A stretch of DNA of 64,000 nt from Hyphomonadaceae bacterium UKL13-1 (GCA_001602435.1 CP012156.1:702001-766000); one strand, 5' to 3'. Counted from the first letter of the stretch, positions 1-9,575 are shown. The notes: generated by a model not told the origin, from the sequence alone. Made by a program: numbers and translations.

Positions 1-730
1 GCGAAACCTGAGAAAGGCTAAAGCCATGCTCGCCCCGCAAAACTCCGTCTTTGTGGATGATTTGCAAAGATCCCGGTTTCGCTTTTGCTACGAACGATTC
101 CGCCTCCGCTGGCGTCGCTACATGGAGGGCGGCTACCTGCTGCGCCGTCGTTTCAGGCATGATGGTTGCATCCGCTGGCACTTTTTGCCCTGCCACGGTG
201 TCGATCAGTTGGCCGGTTTCTAGCAAGACAAGCCCGTGTTGCCGCGCCAATTTAAACACGTCCGGTGCCCAGAGAACGCGGCCGGGATCATCTTCCCCCA
301 AAACTGCCCAAAGGAAACCAATGTCGGTACCAATATTGGTAAAGCCACGAAACATGCCCGTCGGCAGGGAAATGACGTCCCCTGGACCCATTTCGACTTG
401 TGCGTCCTGGCCGGTTTCGCCCAAGTCGAACCGCCACTGACCCGAATGAACTAGAAATACTTCAGCGGTATCATGACTGTGCTGGGAATTGACGCATGCA
501 GGGGGTTGTCGCGCGCCGCCAATGTTAAACCCATGCGGCTCGGCAATGTGCACATATTGATCAGGGTTCTCAGATACGCCCGGGCCAATGATGGTGAAAT
601 TCTCTTTGGCTTCAGAACCGGGCGTGCGACAATCGATGAAGGCATTGTAGCACGGGCGTAGATCTACATAGCGCACAAGGCGCGCCTCCCAATCCTGCAG
701 GCTCATTGAGAGCTGGACATCTTGGGACAT
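1..730 (-). CDS. Cupin-domain protein, C-terminus outside the window
   Basis: The reading frame runs leftward from an ATG at 730 and leaves the window, so only about 243 residues are visible. A cupin motif 1 is clear: H84, H86, E90 and G97. Motif 2 follows at about 117-132 (G-D-V-I-S-L-P-T-G-M-F-R-G-F-T-N), but the histidine normally found there is Arg128, so one usual metal ligand is missing. A further in-frame ATG lies at 760, so the start is uncertain. The gene is divergent from the SnoaL-like gene and shares its promoter region with the palindrome at 840-855. Cupins of this kind include dioxygenases, isomerases and sugar-binding proteins; which of these it is cannot be read from the sequence. 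Confidence 0.8.
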   Translation of the reverse strand, partial: MSQDVQLSMSLQDWEARLVRYVDLRPCYNAFIDCRTPGSEAKENFTIIGPGVSENPDQYVHIAEPHGFNIGGARQPPACVNSQHSHDTAEVFLVHSGQWRFDLGETGQDAQVEMGPGDVISLPTGMFRGFTNIGTDIGFLWAVLGEDDPGRVLWAPDVFKLARQHGLVLLETGQLIDTVAGQKVPADATIMPETTAQQVAALHVATPAEAESFVAKAKPGSLQIIHKDGVLRGEHGFSLSQVS

Positions 731-839
731 AGAGACAGTATCCTGAGCCACCCGAACCATCCAATCATCGGAGCCTGTCAAACGCAGGCCCTTTCAACAC
801 CATAAAAGCTACATGCTTCAAAATAAGGGTTTACGACCG

Positions 840-855
840 TTGCATTCGAAGTCAA
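840..855. promoter_or_regulatory. Putative LacI-family operator, copy 1
   Basis: TTGCATTCGAAGTCAA is an inverted repeat of the form TTG-NN-TTCGAA-NN-CAA with a central CG, as is usual for LacI-family operators. It lies between the divergent cupin and SnoaL-like genes. Near copies occur at 3649-3664 and 7205-7220. The LacI-type gene at 8541-9575 is the obvious candidate regulator (inference). Confidence 0.7.
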
Positions 856-856
856 T

Positions 857-1882
857 ATGCTTTGGATGAACGATCCAAAAAACCTCAAAGCTAATTATTG
901 GCAAATTATCGACGCGACCCGCGATTTAAGCGCCGGCGCGGCTACTCTGTTGAACCAGCTTTATGCGCCGGACTGTGTCATGTCGGTTTGTGCCCCACTT
1001 GACCGCGCCCAAGGCGACGCCTTGGTCGGCCATGCAGCCATTTATGAAGGGCTTTTTGCGCCTTTATTGGCTTCTTTCTCCAACTTGCAGCGCCGGACTG
1101 AGATCTTGATGCAAGGCCAGTTTAAGGGCGGGGACTGGGTTGCGAGTTACGGTTGGCTCATTGGCAAGTTTGAAAGTGACTTTTTTGGCATCACGCCGAC
1201 ACACCGGCATCACTGGCTAAGATTCGGCTGGTTTGAGCGAATTGAAGATGGGCACGTCGTTGAAAGCATTGTCATCCTGGATGTGCCAAGACTGATGATT
1301 GAGTGTGGCGTTTGGCCAGTTCGGCCGCAATTGGGCGAGAATTGGTCGCCAGCACCGGTTGCGCAAGACGGACTTCAACTCAAACTTTCTGACCCTATTG
1401 CGAGCGAAAAGAGCCTGAAGCTTGTGGAGGCGATGATTGCCGGCCTGATGAGCTATGATGGCAAGTCCCTAAAGAGTATGGGCATGACGCGCTTCTGGAC
1501 GCCCCAATTTCATTGGTATGGTCCGGGCGGCATCGGCAGCGCACGCGGACATCAAGACTATGAGCAGACACACCAGCAACCGTTTCTGACGGCTTTCCCA
1601 GATCGTATCGGCGGCAATCATCGGTGCCGTATTGGCGATGGTGCTTTTGTTGCATCATCCGGTTGGCCCAGCATAAACGCGACACATATGGGCGACGGCT
1701 GGCTGGGGATCCCCGCCACCAACAAGCGTATCACCATGCGCGTCATGGATTTTTGGCGGCGTGAGGGTGACTTCCTCAGTGAAAACTGGGTCTTTATTGA
1801 TATGATCGATCTGCTCCAGCAGTTCGGCATTGATGTGTTTGCTGGCCTTCAAGCAGACGCGAACCTGCGAGGAAAATCATGA
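857..1882 (+). CDS. Double SnoaL-like / NTF2-fold protein
   Basis: This 341-residue soluble protein appears to contain two SnoaL-like (NTF2-fold) halves, roughly residues 10-150 and 185-325. Each is rich in the Trp, Phe and His residues typical of the cone-shaped pocket. Proteins of this fold act as cyclases, isomerases, dehydratases or hydrolases on small polar or polyketide-like substrates; the reaction here is unknown. The first ATG at 857 begins one base after the operator palindrome. A second in-frame ATG at 866 (M-N-D-P-K) may be the true start, and no good Shine-Dalgarno sequence is seen before either. The stop overlaps the start of the symporter gene (ATGA), so the two are translationally coupled. 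Confidence 0.75.
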   Translation: MLWMNDPKNLKANYWQIIDATRDLSAGAATLLNQLYAPDCVMSVCAPLDRAQGDALVGHAAIYEGLFAPLLASFSNLQRRTEILMQGQFKGGDWVASYGWLIGKFESDFFGITPTHRHHWLRFGWFERIEDGHVVESIVILDVPRLMIECGVWPVRPQLGENWSPAPVAQDGLQLKLSDPIASEKSLKLVEAMIAGLMSYDGKSLKSMGMTRFWTPQFHWYGPGGIGSARGHQDYEQTHQQPFLTAFPDRIGGNHRCRIGDGAFVASSGWPSINATHMGDGWLGIPATNKRITMRVMDFWRREGDFLSENWVFIDMIDLLQQFGIDVFAGLQADANLRGKS

Positions 1883-3483
1883 AGTTTGAAGCACTCGATT
1901 GGGCCATCGTCATCGCTTTCTTGGTCGGCAATCTCGTGCTTGGCTATTTCTTAGGCCGTAAAGTCACGACGGCAAAAGAGTTTAATCTCGGCAGTGGTAG
2001 CACGCCTTGGTGGGCAATCGGCCTTTCGGTGATTGCGACCTACATTAGCGCGCTTTCGTTTCTGGGAGCACCTGCTTGGGCATACAAGGACGGCTTAGCG
2101 GCGCTAGCCATACATTTGAATTATCCAATTGTGATCATTCTGGTTACAGGGTTCTTTCTGCCGTTCTTTTATATGAGCGGCGTAGCCTCAATTTATGAGT
2201 ATCAGGAGCGTCGATTTGGCCCATTATCGCGGGCCGTGATGTCAATCATTTTCCTCGTCACACAAGGGCTATCTACGGGCGCTATCCTCTTTGCCACAGC
2301 GCTTGTTTTGAAATTCATAACTGGCATGTCCATCCCAATGGCCGTTGTGATCGTGACCATTATGGCTCTGATTTATACCACTATGGGCGGCATGCTGGCG
2401 GTAATTTGGACAGATGTCTTCCAAGCAGCAGTATTGTTTGGCGGCGCGATCGTCATTCTCATCGCACTCTTAGTTTCGATGCCAATACCTGTCGGTGAGG
2501 TCTTATCGAATCTCAAAGATTTGGGCCGCTTGAGTGCGATTGACTTCACGCCCGACCCCACGGTCGCGACCACCATATATTCGGGCCTTTTTGGCATGAC
2601 CCTGTTTCACATCACGGTTTATGGCGCGAACCAAATGATGGTGCAGCGCACCTTGGGTGCAAAGAGTATTGGAGACGCCAAGAAGTCCTATCTGTTGATG
2701 GGGTATGCCGCTTTCCCGATCTATTTCCTGTTCTTTTTCATCGGCGTGCTGGCCTACGGCTATTATGACGGCAAACCTTTTGACCAGCCCAATGAAATCA
2801 TCCTGCAGTTCGCCGCTGAATCGGGTGTGCCTGGTTTGCTCGGCATTCTGGCGGCGGCCGTATTAGCGGCATCCATGTCGACTTTAAGCTCGGCTTTCAA
2901 TTCGATGGCAACCGCGAGCGTGGTCGATTTCTATCAGCGCTATTACAAGAAAGACGGCGACGATGCGCACTATTTGCGGGCCACTCGCATCGCTACTGTC
3001 ATCTGGGCTGTCATTATCATTGGCCCTGCTATCCTTTATAATCAATCAAACGGCTCAATCTTGTTGGTTCTCAGCAAGATCGGGAGCTATTTTGTGGGGG
3101 CAAAGCTTGGCATGTATGGCTTGGGCTTTTTCTCAAAACACACAACCGAGCGCGGACTGATGGTGGGCGTTGTTGCGGGCTTTGCCATCATTTGGTTTGT
3201 AGCCACCCAAACCCAGATCGCTTGGCCTTGGTATTGTTTGATTGGTGGGGCAGCGACCATCATCGTCGGCTGGACCGCCAGCCGAATACTCGACGGCAAA
3301 CAGGCAAATTGGTCGCCTTATTCAGTGCCCGGCCAACAGGCGCGCTTTGCTGCAGAAGGTCGTCCCCTCAAAGACGGCAATTGGAACACCATGCCGGGTG
3401 CCATTGATAAGCAAAGCCTCTGGTTGCTGGTCTACCTCTTCGCTACCCTCATTGCCTTGGCGTTGTTTGAGTATCTGGTTTAG
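1879..3483 (+). CDS. Sodium:solute symporter (SSS family)
   Basis: The 534-residue protein is almost entirely hydrophobic with about 13 predicted membrane segments and the layout of SSS-family symporters. Near the N-terminus there is a W-W-A-I-G-L-S-V-I-A-T-Y-I-S-A-L-S-F segment like that of SGLT/PutP-type carriers. It should import a polar organic solute across the inner membrane with sodium. It overlaps the upstream SnoaL-like gene by four bases and is followed by a TonB-dependent receptor. Outer-membrane and inner-membrane uptake are therefore encoded side by side. Its substrate is not predictable from sequence alone, but is probably the compound broken down by the rest of this cluster. 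Confidence 0.88.
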   Translation: MKFEALDWAIVIAFLVGNLVLGYFLGRKVTTAKEFNLGSGSTPWWAIGLSVIATYISALSFLGAPAWAYKDGLAALAIHLNYPIVIILVTGFFLPFFYMSGVASIYEYQERRFGPLSRAVMSIIFLVTQGLSTGAILFATALVLKFITGMSIPMAVVIVTIMALIYTTMGGMLAVIWTDVFQAAVLFGGAIVILIALLVSMPIPVGEVLSNLKDLGRLSAIDFTPDPTVATTIYSGLFGMTLFHITVYGANQMMVQRTLGAKSIGDAKKSYLLMGYAAFPIYFLFFFIGVLAYGYYDGKPFDQPNEIILQFAAESGVPGLLGILAAAVLAASMSTLSSAFNSMATASVVDFYQRYYKKDGDDAHYLRATRIATVIWAVIIIGPAILYNQSNGSILLVLSKIGSYFVGAKLGMYGLGFFSKHTTERGLMVGVVAGFAIIWFVATQTQIAWPWYCLIGGAATIIVGWTASRILDGKQANWSPYSVPGQQARFAAEGRPLKDGNWNTMPGAIDKQSLWLLVYLFATLIALALFEYLV

Positions 3484-3493
3484 GGGCGACTCA

Positions 3494-3515
3494 GTCTTGC
3501 ATGCGCATGCGAGAC
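3494..3515. repeat. Imperfect 22-bp palindrome
   Basis: The sequence around GCATGCGCATGC is a near-perfect palindrome with one mismatch pair, just after the symporter stop codon. There is no T-tract, so it is not a typical terminator. It may stabilise the 3' end of the symporter mRNA or bind a protein. Confidence 0.4.
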
Positions 3516-3648
3516 CAGGCTTTACTGGCTATCCATTCACAGGCCCAGTTTAGACTCTTTCCGGGGCATTTCTGCAACACTTGATGAATTCTCGTGAAGG
3601 CGTGTCAAAAATTATGCCTTTGGCCTATCGGGGTCTGTTAAATTCTGC

Positions 3649-3664
3649 TTGCATTCGAAGTCAT
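3649..3664. promoter_or_regulatory. Putative LacI-family operator, copy 2
   Basis: TTGCATTCGAAGTCAT matches the copy at 840-855 in 15 of 16 positions. It lies 44 bp before the TonB receptor start. The TTGCAT at its left could also serve as a -35 hexamer, with an AT-rich CATATT near 3673, so binding here would block the promoter. Confidence 0.7.
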
Positions 3665-3708
3665 AATACAATCATATTCACTTTCGAAAAATCGAGGGGG
3701 ACCTTGCG

Positions 3709-6357
3709 ATGCTTAAAAATTTCGTCACTCACGCGACAAAAACAACTCTTCTAGCGACCATTTCCGGATTGGCCTTTATGGTTGCGACACCGAGTTTTGC
3801 GCAGCAAAGCACGCCTGCAGCCGCCAGCGAGCCAGAGCGCGGGATTGAAACCGTGGTAGTGACCGCTCAGCGTCGCGAAGAAAATCTGCAAAATGTACCC
3901 CTTTCGGTGTCGGCGTTTAGTGCCGCTCAAATTCAGGCACGCGGTCTTACCGACATGTCGCGCTTGGAAAACTCCGTCCCAGGTCTGACATTTGGTCGTT
4001 CGGGTGTTGATGCTCGCCCGGCAATTCGCGGTGTCCGGACCGAAAATGTTGGCGTAAATGGCGACACCACCATCGGCTTCTTCATTGATGGTGTTTATCA
4101 GTCACGTGCGGCCCAAGCTACCTTGGGCTTTGTGGATCTTGATCGCGTCGAAGTTCTCCGCGGTCCACAAGGTACACTCTATGGTCGCAATACATTTGGC
4201 GGCAATATCTCAATTGCTACTGCCCAGCCTCGCATCGGACAATTCAAAAGCGGATTGGATGTGACAATTGGAGAAAACAACAAAGTCCGCATTGAGCCGT
4301 TTGTTAACATTCCAATTTCCGATACTGCCGCCTTGCGTTTAAGCGGTGCCTCTGAAGATGACGATGGCTATGTGAAGAACGTCAATCCAAGCGGCAATAA
4401 TCTCTTCGACGAGAAAACACGCTATATGCGGGCCGCCTTATTGCTCAAACCAACTGACCAATTAACCGCCACAATCAAGATTGACCGTGGAACCCGCGGC
4501 GGTGCCGGCGGTTCGGCTTTCGGCTACAAGCTTGCCGGAACATTTTTTGATGTCCCTTCAAATCAGCAATTGTTCAATGCGACTCCAATTCGCAATTTGA
4601 ACACGCGCGGGGGTAACCGTGACGGGGTTGTCGATGCACCTCTCACGATTGACGGCGGTATTCCATTGTTCGCCGCCGGCGACCCATACACCATTGATAC
4701 GGATCAGAAGACAATTCTCGACCTGACTTCGACCGGAGCCAGTGCGAATATTGCCTATGACTTTGGCTCTTTCACACTCAAGTCCATCACGGGCTTTGCA
4801 GACTTTGAAGCCATCCGCACCTCTGACACTGACTTCTCGGCCAGCACTATCGGTACGGACTATCAGCTCACCTCGGCTAAGACTTTCAGCCAGGAGTTCC
4901 AAATTCTGTCCCGTGGCGAAGGCCCCCTCAGCTATGTTGTTGGTGCCTATTACTTTGACGACGAATTGCGGGGCGTCTTCATCAACGAGCAAGTACCACG
5001 AACCATTCGCGGAGTTGGCGCTCCAGTCTCTCTGCCGGTTGCGGGAGCTGGCTTCTATGATGAGCAACGCGCCGACACCACGTCCATCGCTGCTTATGCT
5101 CAGGGAAGTTACGCGGTCACTCAAGCTTTGAAGCTGACTGCTGGTCTCCGTTTCACGCGTGACACAAAGGACTTCAAGTTCGCCAATGCGGCGGCCGTTT
5201 TGCCGCTTGCGGGTACGCCGCCAAATCCAGTCGGAACAGCGATCACTTTGGCCACGGGCGGTATACCGGCAAGTGCCTTTGGGTCTAAGGGCGCACCTAC
5301 CAATTGCGTCTTTGCCGCAACAGCAATTCAGCCACGGCCAGGCTTTGCCTGTTTAGCGGCAAACACGGCAGTGCTAACCGGGGCGACCTACGATACCGCT
5401 GAGTTTGAAAAGCTGACTTGGCGTCTCGCGGCCGACTATCAGCTAACAGAGGACAACCTGTTCTACGGGTCTGTCTCGACAGGTTTCCGGTCAGGCGGCT
5501 TCAACTCGGGCCAGAACCAAGCGGCACTGACCCCGACCTTTAAGCCCGAAGAAGTCACCGCCTTTGAGATCGGCAGCAAGAACCGTTTCTGGGACAATAC
5601 GCTGCAACTGAACGTTGCTGCATTCTTCAACAAGTATGATAGCCTTCAAGAACAGCGTCAGATTCCAGCCGGCAATACGACCCTGTCGATTATTGAAAAT
5701 AGCGGCAAGGCTGAGGCAAAAGGCGCAGAAGTCGAGGGCATCTGGAGGCCGATTGATAATCTAACCCTGAACCTCTCGCTCTCAGTTCTCGATGCGGTAT
5801 ACACGGATTATACCAATGTGCCGCTGCCATTTGGGACTTCCATTGTCGTGGCCGACGCGACGAGATTAACCCCAACAGTTGTGAATGGCATCACGATCGC
5901 GAATGCGGGACAACGCCGCGTTTTCGCGCCTGGCTATGATTGCGGTCCAGTGCCAGGCACCGGAACAGGCGCTGCTGGCGCACCAGCTTTGGCATTTGGC
6001 TGTAATTTGACGGGTAAGAAGCTGCCTTATGCATCTGACTATTCCGGCAGTTTCTCGGCGCAATATGTCTTCGACCTCGGTGGTCTTGGGCAGGTCACCC
6101 CGCTTGCTGTTCTGACATTCAACAGCGGTTTCTATGGCCAGCCAGCCAACTCGATTTTGGATAAGCAAGACGCTTATACGAAACTCGACCTGCGCGTCAC
6201 GTGGGACATCAATGACAATTTGTCTCTCGCTGCTTATGTGAACAATGTAACCGATGAAGCGACAGCGACCCGCTTTGTTTGGGGCGGCGGCGGGGCGATG
6301 CAAGCCAGCTATGCACCACCCAAGCTTTGGGGTATCCGGGCCAACCTGCGCTTTTGA
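3709..6357 (+). CDS. TonB-dependent outer-membrane receptor
   Basis: An 882-residue receptor. It has a signal peptide ending near residue 31 (S-F-A-Q), a TonB-box-like E-T-V-V-V-T-A-Q-R-R at about 47, and a plug domain with R-G-P-Q-G-T-L-Y-G-R-N-T-F-G-G. A 22-strand-type barrel follows, ending in an aromatic residue (N-L-R-F). It imports a substrate through the outer membrane using TonB energy. The operator copy at 3649-3664 sits upstream and a strong terminator follows. With the sodium symporter upstream it forms the uptake route for this cluster. Receptors of this sphingomonad/caulobacter type carry many organic ligands besides iron chelates, and context argues for a carbon source. Confidence 0.93.
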   Translation: MLKNFVTHATKTTLLATISGLAFMVATPSFAQQSTPAAASEPERGIETVVVTAQRREENLQNVPLSVSAFSAAQIQARGLTDMSRLENSVPGLTFGRSGVDARPAIRGVRTENVGVNGDTTIGFFIDGVYQSRAAQATLGFVDLDRVEVLRGPQGTLYGRNTFGGNISIATAQPRIGQFKSGLDVTIGENNKVRIEPFVNIPISDTAALRLSGASEDDDGYVKNVNPSGNNLFDEKTRYMRAALLLKPTDQLTATIKIDRGTRGGAGGSAFGYKLAGTFFDVPSNQQLFNATPIRNLNTRGGNRDGVVDAPLTIDGGIPLFAAGDPYTIDTDQKTILDLTSTGASANIAYDFGSFTLKSITGFADFEAIRTSDTDFSASTIGTDYQLTSAKTFSQEFQILSRGEGPLSYVVGAYYFDDELRGVFINEQVPRTIRGVGAPVSLPVAGAGFYDEQRADTTSIAAYAQGSYAVTQALKLTAGLRFTRDTKDFKFANAAAVLPLAGTPPNPVGTAITLATGGIPASAFGSKGAPTNCVFAATAIQPRPGFACLAANTAVLTGATYDTAEFEKLTWRLAADYQLTEDNLFYGSVSTGFRSGGFNSGQNQAALTPTFKPEEVTAFEIGSKNRFWDNTLQLNVAAFFNKYDSLQEQRQIPAGNTTLSIIENSGKAEAKGAEVEGIWRPIDNLTLNLSLSVLDAVYTDYTNVPLPFGTSIVVADATRLTPTVVNGITIANAGQRRVFAPGYDCGPVPGTGTGAAGAPALAFGCNLTGKKLPYASDYSGSFSAQYVFDLGGLGQVTPLAVLTFNSGFYGQPANSILDKQDAYTKLDLRVTWDINDNLSLAAYVNNVTDEATATRFVWGGGGAMQASYAPPKLWGIRANLRF

Positions 6358-6373
6358 TCTTTAGCTAATGCGG

Positions 6374-6411
6374 GAAAAAAGGGCTGCCGTTGAGAAACGG
6401 CAGCCTTTTTT
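6374..6411. terminator. Bidirectional rho-independent terminator
   Basis: A perfect 10-bp stem (GGCTGCCGTT at 6382-6391 paired with AACGGCAGCC at 6396-6405) has a 4-base loop. It is followed by six T's on the + strand and preceded by six A's, which are T's on the minus strand. It can end both the TonB receptor transcript and the convergent SDR transcript. Confidence 0.92.
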
Positions 6412-6413
6412 GC

Positions 6414-7169
6414 TTACTGCGCCGTCCATCCGCCGTCGACAAGAAGGCTTGTTCCCGTAACCATGCGAGATGCGGGACTTGCTAGATAAAGGACTGCGGC
6501 CGCAACATCTTCGGGCTGCCCAATCTTGCCCATGGGGATCATGTTTTTGACAAAGCCCAGGAAGGCGGGATCATCCAGCATTGGCTTCGTCATGGCGGTT
6601 TCAATGAAAGTTGGCGCAACTGAGTTTACGCGTATGCCCTTAGGCGCGAGCTCTACCGCCATGGCTTTGGTCAAGCCTTCTAGCGCGTGTTTGGTCATGC
6701 AATAAACTGTGCGTCTTGGTGACCCAACGTGTCCCATCTGGCTTGTGATATTGATAATTGAGCCGCCACGTCCATGACCAAGCATCGACTTTACGGCCGC
6801 TTGGGCGACCAAATAGGCGGCCCGCACATTCAAGTCCAGCATCCTATCGAGCGTTTCAAGATCGACATCTTCGATCAACAGCGGACGATTCATGCCAGCA
6901 TTATTGACCAGAATGTCGATCTCCATTTTGCCCAAATCCTCGATAAATTGGGGATCGGTCACATCACCGACCATGGGCAGAATATTGGTGTGTTGATCCG
7001 CCATTTCCTGCAAATCCGCACCACTTCGTGCCACTGCATGCACTTTTGCGCCTGCCTCTGCGAGGCAAAGGGCGATAGCAGAACCCAGCCCTCGGCTAGC
7101 CCCTGTTACGACGGCGATGCGCCCTGAAAGCCCCTGCGCCCAGGTCGGAAGCATTGTGCCATTGCCCAT
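6414..7169 (-). CDS. Short-chain dehydrogenase/reductase (SDR)
   Basis: A 251-residue classical SDR. The cofactor motif T-G-A-S-R-G-L-G is at 22-29, N-N-A-G near 95, an active-site Ser in the N-I-T-S segment, and Y-C-M-T-K carries the catalytic Tyr and Lys. It should oxidise or reduce a hydroxyl/keto group with NAD(P). The frame is open further upstream, but the start at 7169 is chosen because an earlier ATG at 7220 would lie in the operator palindrome. It is divergent from the HisD paralogue and shares the operator at 7205-7220 with it. The two oxidoreductases are therefore probably co-regulated and act in the same pathway. Confidence 0.9.
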   Translation of the reverse strand: MGNGTMLPTWAQGLSGRIAVVTGASRGLGSAIALCLAEAGAKVHAVARSGADLQEMADQHTNILPMVGDVTDPQFIEDLGKMEIDILVNNAGMNRPLLIEDVDLETLDRMLDLNVRAAYLVAQAAVKSMLGHGRGGSIINITSQMGHVGSPRRTVYCMTKHALEGLTKAMAVELAPKGIRVNSVAPTFIETAMTKPMLDDPAFLGFVKNMIPMGKIGQPEDVAAAVLYLASPASRMVTGTSLLVDGGWTAQ

Positions 7170-7204
7170 CACTGTATCCCGCCTTTGTTTCCGTAATTTG
7201 GACT

Positions 7205-7220
7205 TTGCATTCGCAGTCAT
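7205..7220. promoter_or_regulatory. Putative LacI-family operator, copy 3
   Basis: TTGCATTCGCAGTCAT differs from the copy at 3649-3664 at one position. It lies between the divergent SDR and HisD-paralogue genes. The position fits shared control of both. Confidence 0.65.
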
Positions 7221-7263
7221 TTCCGTTAGCGTAGCCTCCAACACAGGCAAAGCACAAGCTGTT

Positions 7264-7268
7264 GGAGG
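7264..7268 (+). promoter_or_regulatory. Shine-Dalgarno site deciding a TTG start
   Basis: GGAGG lies 5 bases before a TTG at 7274. This favours that codon over the TTG at 7262, which would place the site inside the coding sequence. Confidence 0.6.
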
Positions 7269-7273
7269 CTCAA

Positions 7274-8563
7274 TTGGCAAAGTATCTGAAGACCGGAATC
7301 AGTGAAGATGCAGCCGAAGAAGCCGATGCTGGTGTGCGGGCAACTGTTGAGGCCATTATCCAAGACATCAAAGCCCGAGGCGACGATGCTGTTCGGTACT
7401 GGTCTTCAAAATTTGACAATTGGGCACCCGATGATTTCCGGCTAGGCCAAGATGCGATTGAAGCTGCCTATCGCGCACTAAGCCCCCAGACGATTGAGGA
7501 TATTCGCTTCGCCCAAGCGCAGGTGCGCAACTTTGCTCAAATCCAAAGAGACGCGCTTAAGGACGTTGAAGTGGAGACGCTGCCGGGTGTTGTCTTGGGG
7601 CACAAGAATTTGCCGGTGAATAGCGTGGGCTGTTATGTTCCTGGCGGCAAATATCCCTTGGTTGCTTCGGCTCATATGAGCGTAGTGACGGCAAAGGTCG
7701 CAGGCGTTAAGCGGATTGTCTCAGTCGCTCCGCCTTACCAAGGTGTTCCAAATCCTGCTATTGTTGTTGCGATGCACATGGCTGGAGCCGACGAGATATA
7801 CTGCATTGGCGGGGTACAGGCCGTTGCCGCCATGGCGCTTGGGACATCGACAATTGCGCCAGTGGATATGATCGTTGGCCCAGGCAACGCTTATGTTGCA
7901 GAGGCTAAGCGGCAGCTCTTCGGCCGCATTGGGATCGACCTCTTGGCCGGTCCAACCGAGACGCTTGTTATCGCGGATGATAGCGTCGACGGTGAATTGT
8001 GCGCCGCAGATCTCTTGGGGCAGGCTGAGCACGGACCCAACTCGCCAGCTGTTTTGCTAACCAATAGTGAGAAGTTGGCCCGTGACACGATGGCCGAGAT
8101 CGAACGGCAGCTGACAATTCTGCCAACTGCCGCGATCGCCGGAAAAGCTTGGGCCGATTATGGGCAGGTCATCGTCGCAGACAGCTATGAGGAAATGGTC
8201 GCGATTGCCGACAAAATCGCGTCCGAGCATGTTCAGGTGATGACACGCGACCCCGACTACTTTTTGAGTAACATGACCAATTATGGCGCACTCTTCTTAG
8301 GCGCGCGCACCAACGTCAGCTATGGCGACAAAGTCATCGGAACCAATCACACGCTACCCACGCGTGGCAATGCCCGCTTCACCGGGGGGCTTTGGGTAGG
8401 GAAATTCATCAAGACCTGCACCTATCAACGTGTCTTGACCGATGAGGCCAGCGTGATGATAGGTGAATATTGCTCGCGCCTTTGCGCCATTGAAGGCTTT
8501 GCAGGCCATAAAGAGCAGGCAGATATTCGGGTGCGACGTTATGGCAAAAAAGAAGCCGCTTGA
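7274..8563 (+). CDS. Histidinol dehydrogenase paralogue in a catabolic cluster
   Basis: A 429-residue HisD-family protein, a zinc and NAD-dependent enzyme that oxidises an alcohol to a carboxylate in two steps. The residues matching the E. coli zinc ligands are present (Q250, H253, D352, H412), as is the catalytic pair (E318, H319). The true hisD of this genome is at 43736-45040 beside murA, so this copy is unlikely to serve histidine synthesis. HpsN, which oxidises dihydroxypropanesulfonate, is a known catabolic member of the family; a comparable role on another alcohol is inferred here. It begins a run of five closely spaced or overlapping genes that includes the LacI regulator. Confidence 0.88.
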   Translation: MAKYLKTGISEDAAEEADAGVRATVEAIIQDIKARGDDAVRYWSSKFDNWAPDDFRLGQDAIEAAYRALSPQTIEDIRFAQAQVRNFAQIQRDALKDVEVETLPGVVLGHKNLPVNSVGCYVPGGKYPLVASAHMSVVTAKVAGVKRIVSVAPPYQGVPNPAIVVAMHMAGADEIYCIGGVQAVAAMALGTSTIAPVDMIVGPGNAYVAEAKRQLFGRIGIDLLAGPTETLVIADDSVDGELCAADLLGQAEHGPNSPAVLLTNSEKLARDTMAEIERQLTILPTAAIAGKAWADYGQVIVADSYEEMVAIADKIASEHVQVMTRDPDYFLSNMTNYGALFLGARTNVSYGDKVIGTNHTLPTRGNARFTGGLWVGKFIKTCTYQRVLTDEASVMIGEYCSRLCAIEGFAGHKEQADIRVRRYGKKEAA

Positions 8564-9575
8564 TCAAACTATGTCGGAGAAAGCCGGGGTAACATCTTAT
8601 GATGTTGCCCGCCGCGCTGGTGTGTCTCAGTCGGCCGTCAGCCGGGCTTTTAGAAAAGGTGCTTCAGTCGCACCTGCAACACGAGCACGCATTGTCGAGG
8701 CAGCGAGGGCACTGGGCTATGAGCCCAATGCCATTGCCCAAGGTCTGATCACCAAACGCTCAAACCTCGTCGCAATTATTATCTCAAACCTGACCAACCT
8801 CTACTATCCAGAAGTGTTGGCCGAACTCACCCAACGCCTGTCACAGCATGGTGTACGCGTGCTCTTGTTTAGCTTGGCTGCTGAATCCGACGTGGAGGAA
8901 GTTCTCGGCCAAGTTTGGCGCTACCGTGTCGACGGCGCGATTGTCGCTGCTCGTCTGTCTACGGAGCAATTGGTTGCCTTTTCCAATCGTGGTGTGCCCT
9001 TGGTTCTTTATAACCGCGTTGGGGAAGGCGTCCCGGTCGCAAGTGTCTGTTGTGACTCAGACCTTGGTGAGCGCGCGTTGGTTGATGGCTTGGTGCAGGC
9101 TGGCCATACATGTTTCGGGATCATCGGGGGTCCAGCCGATTCCTATGTGGGTGAAGAGCGCGCCAATGCCGCGATCAATCGCCTCGCCTATCACGGAATC
9201 AAAGCAGAATTTGTCCGCGGTCAGTTTGATTATGAGAGCGGCGGCGCTGGCCTGAAAACGCTCATGGAGCTCACACAGGGCAAATTGGATGCGCTGATTT
9301 GCGTCAATGATTTGATGGCAATTGGGGCGGTTGACACGGCACGGAATATCATCGGCAAGAAAGTTCCAAGCGAATTGTCCATCACCGGCTTTGACGGCGT
9401 TAGTCCGGCAACTTGGGAAGCCTATCAATTGACGACGGTACGCCAGCCCGTGCGACGTATGACACAAGCCGCTGTCGCAATGTTGTTGGAGCGCATTGAA
9501 AGCCCGGACATTTCTCCAGAACAACGCTTGTTTGCGGGGGAATTACTATCCGGGCGGTCGGCACGTTTGCAGTGA
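8541..9575 (+). CDS. LacI-family transcriptional regulator
   Basis: About 344 residues. An N-terminal helix-turn-helix ([19 protein letters not shown]) is followed by the hinge segment with G-Y-E-P-N-A-I-A, then a periplasmic-binding-protein-like effector domain to the end. It should bind a palindromic operator as a dimer and release it, or bind it, on sensing a small sugar-like or acid ligand. The start at 8541 overlaps the preceding gene by 23 bases; an alternative ATG lies at 8571, just after the preceding stop, and neither has a clear Shine-Dalgarno site. The three palindromes at 840, 3649 and 7205 are its most likely targets. Confidence 0.92.
   Translation: MAKKKPLDQTMSEKAGVTSYDVARRAGVSQSAVSRAFRKGASVAPATRARIVEAARALGYEPNAIAQGLITKRSNLVAIIISNLTNLYYPEVLAELTQRLSQHGVRVLLFSLAAESDVEEVLGQVWRYRVDGAIVAARLSTEQLVAFSNRGVPLVLYNRVGEGVPVASVCCDSDLGERALVDGLVQAGHTCFGIIGGPADSYVGEERANAAINRLAYHGIKAEFVRGQFDYESGGAGLKTLMELTQGKLDALICVNDLMAIGAVDTARNIIGKKVPSELSITGFDGVSPATWEAYQLTTVRQPVRRMTQAAVAMLLERIESPDISPEQRLFAGELLSGRSARLQ

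Noticed and set aside
4558..5124. A 188-residue frame antisense to the first TonB receptor
   Set aside because: It lies wholly inside a well-supported gene and shows no protein motif.
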